A stretch of DNA of 64,000 nucleotides. Source: Anthoceros angustus (lineage: Eukaryota > Streptophyta > Anthocerotopsida > Anthocerotales > Anthocerotaceae). The notes under the pieces were generated by a model. The model saw nothing but the letters and a program-made list of their open reading frames with translations. It was not told the origin of the DNA and made no database searches. Positions within the stretch are counted from its first letter, which is position 1. Each line of letters begins with the position of its first letter. Made by a program: the position numbers and the translations under genes. The DNA lies in NCBI GenBank assembly GCA_010909165.1, contig VJWM01000240.1, positions 1 to 64,000 on the forward strand, given 5' to 3'. Below are positions 48,199 to 57,599 of this stretch, in pieces.

Positions 48199-48608
48199 AT
48201 GTCGTCCTCCTCTAAGGATGCGAACCCCGCCACCAAGAGACTCCTAGGCGCTGCGGCAAGCAAGGCGGCTAGGACAACCTCCTCTGCTGCAAGGGACCGG
48301 ACCGCTGCTGCGGGAAGCTCGAGCCGACCAAGAAAGCGGGGCGCCCTCCCGCTGCAGTCTTGAGGACTAGGCGCGAGGCCATAATCGCGGAGGACATGGG
48401 AGGTCCTCCATTGCGGCGCTTAGCTTCCACAATTTCTCCCACGCGTGCCCCTCGCCACCGCAAAGAGGGAGCTCGGGGCCTCACCGTGGGCGAGGCTATG
48501 TCTGACGGAGGAGGTGAGGCCCTCACGGCCTCGAATTTCCCTCGAGGTAACCCCGATAAGGATGTGAAGATTGTGAGCCTAGGCACGTGCACCAGCTCTC
48601 CTATCTGA
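48199..48608 (+). pseudogene. Unrecognised ORF, better preserved copy (copy B)
   Basis: From the ATG the frame reads 'MSSSSKDANPATKRLLGAAA', is Ala/Ser/Lys-rich, and after one frameshift continues at 48,360 with 'REAIIAEDMGGPPLRRLAS' and ends 'DKDVKIVSLGTCTSSPI'. It is about 135 codons in all. No known domain. The composition would suit a small basic nuclear or disordered protein, but nothing in the sequence proves it is expressed. Confidence 0.35.
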
Positions 48609-49759
48609 TCGATGCAAGCATCTTGTGCGGTCATGAAGCGGATCGAGTGCGTAGTTACTGCTTCCTGGTCATGTTGTAAGTCGCTCATGGTGACGGGTTT
48701 TGCTTCATCTCTGCTCCTACTCCCACTCGCTCTAAAGCTATCTAATTGCTTTGTGTCTTGATGGATCTCTTGAGGATTGAGGAGGATCTGTTCCTCCGAA
48801 GATTACATGTGCGGTGAGGACTCCGATGCTGAGGCCTCCAGTCCTCCGACTCGGAGAATCCAAAAGGAAGAGTCCTCCAGACCCGGCGTAACTGGGATTA
48901 GGTAGCAGGCATGTAGGCTAGTTGGGGTTAGATAGGAAAGTTCCGGACTCTCCTAACCCCGGACCTCGAACATGCTTCTCGTGCGGCTCTTTTGAAAGAG
49001 CTTTCGTTAATATATCTGCAGGGTTTTCTTGTGTAGGCACATACTCCGCTTGCTTGACTAACCTTGCTTCGTTTGGGATCTGTTTGAGCTCGAAGTGAGA
49101 TCAAGATTCGGAAGTGAGGTGAGGAGTCAAAGTGTGAGCTCCTCTTCACTCGAAGGTCACCAGAGGATCCTTCAACCTTAGCTAAGGATCTAAATACTCC
49201 TATGTGTTTTCTGGAATCACCTCAATGCGCCATTACACTAATGACATTTCGTCACGCATACGTGTCCTTCAACCTCTTCCAGATCTGCGGTGACATTTCA
49301 ACATTTCAACATGCCTCTACATTTCGGATGTTACGACTAACCATGCTTCGTGAAATCCCTCAGATTGGTTTTTCAGCAATTCGCATACTATGTAGATTAT
49401 CGGCAAGTGAAGGCCTATCGAAACTCTATACCTATTGCGTCTATTAGAAATTAGCTCGGCAGCTCAGGCGCCTGGATTGGCCATTTCATTAGGCGACTTT
49501 GTCTGCTAATATGCAAGAACTCGCATATCATTGTATTACAAATCTTTATATGTAGCACTAATCGGTAGTTGTCCTAGTGTATCTCCATTGGAATTGCGTA
49601 ACGCAATCCAAAAGGAAGTACACTAGGATTCCTAGATTCGCAGTTGCTATAAAATTTTCAACCGTATACTCCACGGCCTAGGTTGAACTCACTACTCCAC
49701 CATGGAGTAGCGAGATTATACATGTCACGGCCCTTGATGAGTCGGCCAATTTTACCCCT

Positions 49760-50110
49760 AGTCTACCTAACATGCATATATAGCCCTACATGCAATATCT
49801 AGAAAACGGAATTCCCATGGTTCAAGGAAGTTGCCTTCCTCGGCCCTCGAAATAGGTTTCTATCTACATGCTACTTTTCCCAAGGACCAAGGAACATCCT
49901 TCCGAAACCCCAAGACCAAGGACTAGGTTTCTATCTACATACCATTTTCCCAAGGACCAAGGAACATCCTTCCAACCCAAGACCAAGGACTCGAAATAGG
50001 CTACTTTTCCCAAGGACCAAGGAACATCATTCAAACCCCAAGACCAAGGACTTGAGTCTGCTTCTTCCCAAACCCCAAAGACCAAGGACTTGAGTCCTAC
50101 CTATTTGAAT
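49760..50110 (-). promoter_or_regulatory. Promoter-like module of the coiled-coil element family (copy B)
   Basis: Second copy of the module at 45,390-45,740, with the same TATA-like box and 'ccaaggaccaaggaacatc' tandem repeats. Confidence 0.45.
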
Positions 50111-50519
50111 AGATAGGACTACGGACTCGGTGTGACTTGAGGCCACCGCTTCTCGGTGTGACCACACCAAGTGCAATCCTCCCATCACCACTTCCTAGGA
50201 CTCCCCTCTTGTGCGTGGGAAACTAGGCGAGGTAAGAGGAGCTCTCGCTCACGACATTCGTGCAAGGAGTCCGTGAGGTCCTCGGGTTAAACAACATGTT
50301 CAAGCCGACTTGTTGGATGAGAAGCTTGTTTCTTTGAATATGCAGGTGGGTCATTATGCTTCTCCTTCCAAGTCGAGCTCTCCGGCAAAGCCTGAGCCTG
50401 GGAGGTGTGCCGGATTGGATATGGGAGTCGTGACACCTGTAACCATCAGCACGTTATGTGAGTAGGGAAAGCTTACTGAGGCCGTTAGAGCTCTGTAAAA
50501 TCTGGCATAGATAGACTAT

Positions 50520-51560
50520 TCTATTCCTCAGTCCATCTTATATGTCATGCTAAAACTTTGTGCAGATAAGAAGGACATGGTTGTGGGATGACGCGTTCAT
50601 GATCTCACTATCAAACTTGGGTACGAGTCAATCACATACTTGGGGAACCATATCTTGCGGATGTATGTATCCGGAGGTAGGCTACGGAGGGTGGGCAAAC
50701 CAAATCCCTTCATGTGGTTTTCAATAATCTCCGCACATGCTACACATGGGGAGCCTAATGAGGCGATACAACTTTACTATGCGATGTGTCGCTCGTGTGA
50801 AGGCGGATGCCCACATCTTTGTAGCAGCCCTTCAAGCTTGTGCATTTCTTTGTGGACTGGAATCTAGCGAAAAGTGCGGCATGATATGTTGCATGCTGAC
50901 ATTCCACCGAACTTGTTTATTGCCAACTCGGTGGACATGTACGCAAACTGTGGTTGGAAGAGGCAAACACGGTTTTCGATAGGTTAGGCGTAAAGGATGT
51001 CGTGACATGGGCCCCGATAGTTGGGTATGCAAATCATGGGCTTGGCCAAGAGGCGCTTGTTCTATGGACAAATGGAGAAGGAGGGCACGATTGTGGGCAA
51101 CCATGTTACCTTTGCTTGCCTTCCAAGGCTGTGCAACGCAAGTGCCTTACGGAAGGCGGTGCACTCACAGTTGTGGAGAGAGGCTGACTAGATAACACAC
51201 TTGTGGGCACTTGCCCGTGGACATGTAGGCAAAGTGTGGCGAAGTAGAAGATGCGCATCAAGTTTTTCAATGCTTGAGCCCAAAGGATGTGGTGACTTGG
51301 AATGCCCGATTCGGGTATGGATGAAGGGCTTGGTCAAGAGGCGCTATTTTTGTATGGACGAATGCAGAGGGCCGCTTGTGGCGATGAGGTTACTTTTGCT
51401 TGCCTTTTGAAGGCATGTGCAAGCATTGGTGCCTTCTGGAAGTGTAGCACTCACACTTGTGCAAAGAGGACATTTGGATAACGTGCTTGTGGGCGCTTCG
51501 GTGGACTGTATGCCAAGATGCATGCCTCGTTTTGACTTGGCTAGGAAAATTCTTACACCG
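50520..51560 (+). pseudogene. PPR pseudogene fragment, copy B, extending beyond the duplication
   Basis: Motifs include 'KDMVVG', 'LGNHILRMYVSGGRL', 'NPFMWFSIISAHATHGEPNE', 'EEANTVFDRLGVKDVVTWAP', 'GYANHGLGQEALVL' and an 'AKCGEVEDAHQVFQCL'-like run. After the duplication boundary (51,279) it continues with 'PKDVVTW', 'GLGQEALFLYGRM' and 'DEVTFACLLKACASIGAL'. It therefore holds at least one more repeat than copy A, suggesting copy B is nearer the original insertion or capture. Frameshifts are frequent. Confidence 0.75.
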
Positions 51561-52690
51561 ACATTTTACAATGCGGCACTATTTATAAATCGATAAATTT
51601 GTATAACATTTTACAATGTATTTGCAATGAACATGCCACATCGCAATTTCACTAATATATAGCCTCATAAATGACATAAATCGGAAAAGGTCTCTTCCAC
51701 ATATTTACAACGGCATTTGCGACAAGCATGCCACATCGAATCTTACTAATATATAACCTCATAAATTACATAAATAAGGAAAAGGCATGCCACATCAATC
51801 TTACTAATATATAACCTCATAAATTACATAAATAAGGAAAAGGTCATCTCTTACTAATATATAACCTCATAAATTACATAAATAAGGAAAAGGTCTCTTC
51901 CAAAATTTACAACGGCATTTGCGACAAACATGCCACATCAAAATAATATATTTATTCATGGATATTGGCTGGCTTTGCATTTTACAACCATAGTTACGAC
52001 GCATGTGCCACGTCAAGAATATACAATAAAATGAATAATCCAATAATATAACATAAATTGGAGAAACCATTTTACAATGATATTTGCAATGAGCTTGCCA
52101 TGTCAGCAAATAATAAATTTATTTATAGATATTTATATAAAATGGTTTTCATGCGTTTTACAACCATAGCTACAATGCATGTGACACGTCAAGAATACAA
52201 AAAAAAAGATAATCCCATAACTAACATAAATCCAGAGAAACATATTTACAACATCATTTGCAACGAACTTGCCACATCAGCAAATAATAAATCTATTCAT
52301 ATATATTCCAATAAATGGTATTATTCCAAAAATCAAGTCTTGCACAATTTACAACCACATCTACAACAAACATGGTTTACAACGTCTTTTACAAGTACCG
52401 TTTACAACATCCTTTATGCCACGTCATTATAAATTCAACAAAATGTAGTTTTATTAACAAATAACCCCCATAGTTTTCTAAATCAAAAGAGTTTATGCAC
52501 AATTAACAACGTCATGTACAACGAGCAAGCCATGTCAACAAACCCCGTTGTAAAATTTGTGTCAACATGCCATGTCAACAAATCCCGTTGTAAAATTTGT
52601 GTCAACATGCCATGTCAACAAACCCCTGTAAAATCCATGCCACATCATATTAGTTAGGAACCCTTGTTGTAAATGTTCAAAAACTTACAG
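51540..52690. repeat. Right subterminal region: TTTACAAC words and short tandem repeats
   Basis: 'atttacaacg' and 'cgttgtaaaatttg' words, often next to 'atgccacatc' or 'catgccatgtcaac', recur throughout. 'ttactaatatataacctcat' is repeated in tandem near 51,735, 51,795 and 51,850. A 36-bp unit with 'ccgttgtaaaatttgtgtc' is repeated three times at 52,540-52,640. The left end of the element has the same words ('gccatgtcat', 'ccacatcacc', 'cgttgtaaac'). No gene is seen. Confidence 0.8.
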
Positions 52691-52727
52691 GCTTTGAGTC
52701 AGTAGTAAGAGTGTTGTAGTTTCCTCT

Positions 52728-52772
52728 AACTAAACTTAGACCCATTTGTAAAGGTAGCCCCTCCTTGTAGTG
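52728..52772 (-). repeat. Right terminal inverted repeat of the CACTA element
   Basis: Read on minus it starts CACTACAAGGAGGGGCTACC and continues with TTTACAAATGGGT. The AGG copy of the target-site duplication follows at 52,773-52,775 on plus. Confidence 0.6.
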
Positions 52773-52775
52773 AGG

Positions 52776-53298
52776 ATATGTTTCAGGGCAGAGAACATGG
52801 TGTGGGGCTGGAAGGAAAGCAAGGTCGACATCCTTCCTACTATGTGAAAGCAAGCATCGCCCGCTTTGGGAATTTCCGTCCTTCGTCAAACACAAAAGAT
52901 ACCAAGCGGCTGCGGACAACAGCTAAAACCTTTATCAACCACATCACGCACTTTCTTGACATGTCACAAGTACGCTTTGGGTCATGGTCTTGTGCCTTTG
53001 TGTGATGCACAAATCCATGTTATTGGTTGCCTTTTACATCTTTGTTTGGGCATCTCCTTGTCGAGTGTGTGTGAATGCCTAGTGTACATGTTGATTGTAA
53101 CCTTAGTTGGCCATCCGCTTGGGGACATGATGAGAAAAATTTGCCGCATCTGGTTCATTTGAGGTGTTGCATGTACCAAGTCGTAATGAGGCTCGCTGCA
53201 AAGCTGTGGGTTCGTAAGCTTTCTGACTCATTTGACTGTGTGTAAATGCTTAGTGTAGATGTTGATTCTGAACTTCAATTAGGCATCTGCTTGGGGAC
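52776..53298 (+). pseudogene. Interrupted DDE-type transposase, middle part
   Basis: The frame at 52,778-53,005 reads 'VKASIARFGNF', 'SSNTKDTKRLRTTAKTF' and 'HITHFLDMSQ'. This looks like the conserved 'SPNxKDxxRxR...HxTHxLxxSQ' stretch that precedes the catalytic part in this family (from memory of similar unnamed proteins). Frames shift before and after it. It directly continues the piece at 25,182-25,867 if the CACTA element and one AGG are removed. Confidence 0.5.
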
Positions 53299-54888
53299 TT
53301 GTGGGCAAATTGTGGCACTGGTGTTCAAGTTCATCTGAGGTGTGGCAGATCGCATGTGTGGGCTGTGCAGACTGAATTCTACCTGCGCTTTTGTGAGGAA
53401 CACCCGGACATTCAAGTAGGGCAGCGGAGCTTTGAGAAGTTGAAGCCATTTTTTGTGAAGAGCCTGCAGGAGCGTAATCTTTGTTGTTGCCGGTATCATG
53501 TGGAGATGGCCTTTTTGAAGGATGCGTTGAATGGCCTCCGTGGGACTCTCTCTCGTGTCCATCCCCGTGGTCTTTGCCATTGTTCTTGTGAGGTCTGTGC
53601 TTTGCCAGCAGGTACATCTCCCATTGTTTGTAATGCTCCCTCCACATGTGTGGCGTCAGTGAGACTGCTTTGTCAAAGTGCTCTTTGTGCGAAGGCAGCT
53701 GATGCAGATTGGCATGCTCTGGCATGTCTGCAAGGCACTTGTGTCCTATGTGGGGTGAATAAGCTTAAGTTCTGTCCGCTGGAGACTTCTATAAATGTTC
53801 AGCCTAATGCTCTTCTAAAATGGAGATGCTTCCAATACCAAGTTGTGGGCAAGGATGTGGATGGGCAGGATAAGAAACGGATCAAACTTGTCTTCATGGA
53901 GACACATCCAGAATTTGTTGAGTTCTTCAAGGGCAAGTTGAAGGATTTCATTCTCCATGACTTTGTTCAGCGATGGCAGGGGCTGGAGTTCCGGCATTGC
54001 CTAGAGTGGTTTCCATCTGATGTGGTTGTCTCGGTTATGGATTTTTCTCAGAATTACGCATTTGGAGTCCAAGATGAAATCCAGTCCATGCATTGGCAGA
54101 ATGACCAGGTTTCCATCCTCGTTCTGGTTTTCTACAGGCGCAATGGCCCCCTAGATGCTGACAACCCTGCTGCAAACATTCAGAAATACTACCACTTCTA
54201 CATCAGTGACGACCTTGTGCATGACACGCTCTTCGCTCAACACTGTTTGATGAAGCACTGGCAGTGGATGTTGGATTCAGGGTTCCCAAGACCTCGGGAG
54301 CATTGGTGCTGGTCAGATGGAGCAGCAAGTCAATTCAAGGCATGTCGACCTTCATACTTCATCTCCAGGTACCCTAGCTTGACAGGTGGCTGCAACATGC
54401 TGTGGTCATACTTTGGGAGTGGCCATGGCAAGGGAGAGCATGATGGTGCAGGTGCTATTTTGAAGAGAGCCCTTAGAGCTGCAGAGTCCTCTCCCACGGC
54501 AGGGAGGTTGCAAAATGCAGCTGATGTTGTCCAGTACCTGCAAGAACACATTTCTGCTGCAAGCTCTTATGCATCTGGGCAGCATGGAGTGCATAGAAGT
54601 TTCTGGCTTATTGGCAAGGATGAGGTGAATCGGAGGGTGAAATATGCTTGTGACTCCATACCCGGGTCCAAGAAGATGCATAGCCTGTATGGGGCTAGTG
54701 TGGCAGATCCCAGGCAACTGAAAATGCGCAGCCTGTCTTGTTTTTGTGCAGAGTGTATGGAAAGCAACCATGATGCTTGTGAGAGAGTTCCTCACGCCAG
54801 CTTTTGGAATTTGGTTACGATTAGACCACATGCTGATGGTCCTGCTCCTCGGATTACCCGCACCCCACCGCAATTCCTTTACTCCTGA
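53299..54888 (+). CDS. DDE-type transposase core, intact 529-codon ORF
   Basis: This is the longest intact plus-strand ORF. Residues about 26-75 ('FYLRFCEEHPDIQVGQRSFE', 'LCCCRYHVEM') precede a Cys-rich stretch (residues 62-160 with CHCSCEVC and CVLCG) that may bind zinc. The catalytic-looking part has 'SVMDFSQNY' (D248), 'HWCWSDGAASQFKAC' (D340) and 'FGSGHGKGEHDGAGAILKR' (D382), a D / DGAxxQFK / GKGxxDGxGA pattern consistent with an RNase-H-fold transposase. The start codon is only the first ATG after upstream breaks; the true protein begins at 25,182. A C-terminal part follows at 54,890-55,316. The carrying element's ends were not found. Confidence 0.65.
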   Translation: MWANCGTGVQVHLRCGRSHVWAVQTEFYLRFCEEHPDIQVGQRSFEKLKPFFVKSLQERNLCCCRYHVEMAFLKDALNGLRGTLSRVHPRGLCHCSCEVCALPAGTSPIVCNAPSTCVASVRLLCQSALCAKAADADWHALACLQGTCVLCGVNKLKFCPLETSINVQPNALLKWRCFQYQVVGKDVDGQDKKRIKLVFMETHPEFVEFFKGKLKDFILHDFVQRWQGLEFRHCLEWFPSDVVVSVMDFSQNYAFGVQDEIQSMHWQNDQVSILVLVFYRRNGPLDADNPAANIQKYYHFYISDDLVHDTLFAQHCLMKHWQWMLDSGFPRPREHWCWSDGAASQFKACRPSYFISRYPSLTGGCNMLWSYFGSGHGKGEHDGAGAILKRALRAAESSPTAGRLQNAADVVQYLQEHISAASSYASGQHGVHRSFWLIGKDEVNRRVKYACDSIPGSKKMHSLYGASVADPRQLKMRSLSCFCAECMESNHDACERVPHASFWNLVTIRPHADGPAPRITRTPPQFLYS

Positions 54889-55316
54889 CGCTCTCCTTGC
54901 CGACGCCCCGATGATGAAGTGGATCTCTCGACGGCGACCTCTTGGAAGTCGGTGACAACTTCATGGTTTTTGCCAATAAAGAAGATGAGGGCCAAGAATT
55001 CTACCTTCGCAGCGTAATCGAGGTGAAGCACACGCTTAAGCCGACATCGCCTTGGAGCCGGTCACACATCAAGCCGGGTGTGGTGGTTGGTCAAGACATG
55101 TTGCGTAAGAATATTCTCGGTCCGTTCTATACCTTGCCTCTAGAGAACGCATGTTCAACTGAGTTAGTCAAACTATGCAAGTTTGACATGGTCCACCATG
55201 AGCAGGATGGTGACGAGTTGTTATACGTCCTATCATCGATGCTCGAAGTAGTGGACTCCTTGTGGAGGAGAGTAATCGTGATGATGCTGTTAGGGATCCT
55301 TAGGTTGTTTTGATGT
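54889..55316 (+). pseudogene. DDE-type transposase, C-terminal part
   Basis: After a frameshift near 54,890 the frame at 54,942-55,313 encodes 'MEVGDNFMVFANKEDEGQEF' and 'VIEVKHTLKP', then 'GVVVGQDMLRKN'. This looks like the small beta-rich C-terminal domain that follows the catalytic region in related unnamed plant proteins. It probably belonged to the same ORF as 53,299-54,888. Confidence 0.5.
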
Positions 55317-55860
55317 GGAGTGGTAAGTAAAGCTGTTGTTTTGGTGTGGAGTGTGCATCGCTGTTGACTGGACGGAGATTGTTGGCATGTCATTCCGCTT
55401 ATCGTTGTTTCCTTGATCCATGAAGATAGCTTGTTTGTATCCAATGATGATCCAATAATGCATGGTGCGATGTATAAATTGAGATGCATCGTGGGCACAC
55501 GGTCATTTTCCAGTAGATATTGACTTTATAGAGCAGAGCTGGTAAGTTGTGTCCTTGAACCATGTAGATAATTTCCAACAATGAAATGCATCCGCAAGAT
55601 GTGCTGGTTTTTGTGCTCTTCCTCAGAGGTGCTCGCCATTTGGCACACAGGGAGTGACAGGGCAAAAGTTTGGAGGGAGATCAGCCTTGAAACATAGGAA
55701 GGTTCATCTTGAATTCAACTTCCTTGACCATACACGTGTGGTGGGGATGGAGGCATGTCGCCGCAAGGGTTGAACAAGAAGCAACAAGCAGTATGGACGT
55801 GGCTTTATATAGCAGAGCTGGTATGTTCCCTTCAAGTTGGTTACATGTGCACTTGTACAG
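55317..55860. other. 3' flank of the transposase; no gene supported
   Basis: Short frames only, on both strands, without known motifs. Confidence 0.4.
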
Positions 55861-56420
55861 TTGTTCACTTTTCTTGCCATGTGATCCTCGCATGTTCCCG
55901 TGGTTACATGGGCACTTGTGCATGGCTCACTCTTCTTGCCTTGTGGTCCTGGCATGTTCCCGTGGTTACATGGGCACTTGTATATGGCTCACTCTTGTTG
56001 CCTTGTGGTCCTGGCATGTTCCCATGGTTACATGGGCACTTGTACAGTGGTTCACTTTTCCTGCCATGTGGTCGTGATATGTTCCCGTGGTTATATGGGC
56101 ACTTATACAGTGGTGTGGCATGGTGTACTTCTCTTGCTATGTGGTCGTGGCATGGTGTACTTGTCTTGCCATGTGGTTACGGTCCCGTGGTTACATGGGC
56201 ACTTGTGCATTGGTGTACTTGTCATGTGGTTACGGTCCCGTGGTTACATGGGCACTTGTATATTGGTGTACTTGTCTTGCCATGTGGTTACGGTCCCGTG
56301 GTTACATGGGCACTTGTATATTGGTGTACTTGTCTTGCCATGTGGTTACGGTCCCGTGGTTACATGGGCACTTGTATACTGCTGTACTTGTCTTGCCATG
56401 TGATCCGAGCTTGTTTTTCT
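55860..56420. repeat. Minisatellite of about 58 bp, roughly 9-10 copies
   Basis: The unit contains 'cccgtggttacatgggcact' and 'cttgtcttgccatgtggt'. The later copies (56,160-56,400) are nearly identical; earlier ones are more diverged. All three plus frames are open through it because of the repeat, giving spurious ORFs of up to 255 codons. Confidence 0.93.
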
Positions 56421-56662
56421 GGTTGCACGGTTACATGGCTACTTCAACACTTGTTCGCATCATGTGTTTTGTGCCGGTTGGGCACTTCACCACTGCAGGT
56501 GTGTGGTAGCTTTCGTGTTTAGGGCTTTGCTTAAAGTCCATGCTTTGGCGTCCGGTGACTATACCTTTTGTTTTGTAGGACGGTCACGGCGCGCGACAGG
56601 CAGCTCATCCGGTCACGGCGACATCCGGCCACGGCTCTCATCGCTGACAGCTTTTAGTTACA

Positions 56663-57328
56663 TTGGGCGCCCACATGGCTTCGACAGCGGCTGTTGGCCC
56701 GGAACCCATCCTGGACGGTCCTGCTGGTTCTTCAGGGTTTGGGAGTGCTTCACCTCCACTGGTTAACTCTATAGAGACCACTTCTCCCCACACAATCCCT
56801 TCATCGTCTGAAGGGATTGAGACTGAGCATGATGCTTTCCGCTTTTCACTATCTTTGTTTGAATTGGAAGGGGATATGGCTGTGGGATCTGTCAAGGTTT
56901 CAACAGGCGAGGTTGTAGGTGTGGTGATTCCACTCCCTGTTGGGATGTCTCGAGTATATCCTTTGGACCTGACACACCCCCGTCCAGCCTATTGGGAGTT
57001 GGGCTTTCTTGTTGACTGTCGGAATTGTAATGAAGAAGCGTTATCCTTTGCTGCGGGGAACTGGTCGGCGGTGATGCAGGATCCGGTTCTGGCAAGGATG
57101 CCGGTGGAAGTGGGTGCCTCCAGAAGTCAGCTGCTCCAGGCTGCAATGAGGAAATTTCAGTTCGAGCACGAGATCCAATGCATACTGAGGTCGGACGAGT
57201 TCAAGGGACAGAAGGAGTTTGAGGCAAGAATTCGGCCATTGGTGCGCTTTTGCATTTACCGAGCATCGACATTGTTGTCGGCGACCCGGGAGGCCCGGGT
57301 GACATGGTCTCGAGTCCCTCACGAGTAA
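56663..57328 (+). CDS. Unrecognised intact ORF, 221 codons
   Basis: The frame starts at an ATG ('MGAHMASTAAVGPEPILDG'; a second Met at codon 5 may be the start). It has a Ser/Pro/Thr-rich N-terminus and then a more globular-looking half ('GEVVGVVIPLPVGMSRVYPL', 'YWELGFLVDCRNCNEEALSF', 'RPLVRFCIYRASTLLSATRE'). An AG after a T-rich run near 56,577 could be a splice acceptor for an upstream exon. No domain is recognised. It lies between the interrupted transposase and the coiled-coil element and could belong to either or be independent. Being unbroken in such a decayed region makes it notable. Confidence 0.45.
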   Translation: MGAHMASTAAVGPEPILDGPAGSSGFGSASPPLVNSIETTSPHTIPSSSEGIETEHDAFRFSLSLFELEGDMAVGSVKVSTGEVVGVVIPLPVGMSRVYPLDLTHPRPAYWELGFLVDCRNCNEEALSFAAGNWSAVMQDPVLARMPVEVGASRSQLLQAAMRKFQFEHEIQCILRSDEFKGQKEFEARIRPLVRFCIYRASTLLSATREARVTWSRVPHE

Positions 57329-57599
57329 GAGATTGGTTGTCCACATGCTAAGGGCATTGTGGTGTGACTAATCGGTTGAGAAATTGAAGCGGAGGCCCAG
57401 TGGTGGCAAAGTTTACTACAAGATGTGGTTCCAGTGCAAGTGATTTCGTTGAAGACAAAGAACTTTGGCGGGAAGTTGGATTGAGAGGTGGCCAAGTCAG
57501 CGCTTCATGTCTAGATGTGAGCATCGAGGCGGTGGTGTGGAGCAAGCATTTTGGTCACCCGCAATTGGCAGGGGAGACCGACGGTAGATTGGGTAGTAG

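Larger units (their letters stand above)
42404..51279. repeat. Large direct duplication: copy A 42,404-46,895, copy B 47,065-51,279
   Basis: Both copies start at 'gcgacaacc' and end at 'tttttcaatgcttgagc'. Landmarks recur in order, for example 'ctcttgcttgaaggtggtgc', the TATATATT box, 'cctcgaacatgcttctcg', 'catgcatatatagccctac' and the PPR segment. About 170 bp separates them. Copy A is longer mainly because of an internal 304-bp tandem duplication. Otherwise differences are mostly indels of a few bases. Confidence 0.93.
25868..52772. mobile_element. CACTA (En/Spm-like) DNA transposon, about 26.9 kb, with captured and duplicated cargo
   Basis: The left end begins CACTGAGAAAATGAGGG. The right end, read inward on the minus strand, begins CACTACAAGGAGGGGCTACC. 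Both continue with a TTTACA word and a GGG run, consistent with short imperfect terminal inverted repeats. The flanks are AGG on both sides. Inside are a TNPA-like gene (minus, 28-30.5 kb) and a TNP2 gene (plus, 37.3-40.3 kb), the pair that mobilises CACTA elements. TTTACAACG/CGTTGTAAA words crowd the outer regions, as expected of subterminal transposase-binding repeats. Cargo includes a SET-like fragment, PPR fragments and a 4.4-kb tandem duplication. The flanks join two parts of one transposase gene, which supports both boundaries independently. Frameshifts in its genes suggest it is no longer autonomous. Confidence 0.78.

Noticed and set aside
42404-51279. The two 4.4-kb copies as the LTRs of a giant retrotransposon
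   Set aside because: Only about 170 bp lies between the copies, with no gag-pol, so they are a tandem duplication and not LTRs.
55755-56522. Overlapping long ORFs (up to 255 codons) in all three plus frames
   Set aside because: They are produced by the 58-bp minisatellite with no stops in any frame; the peptides are pure repeats.
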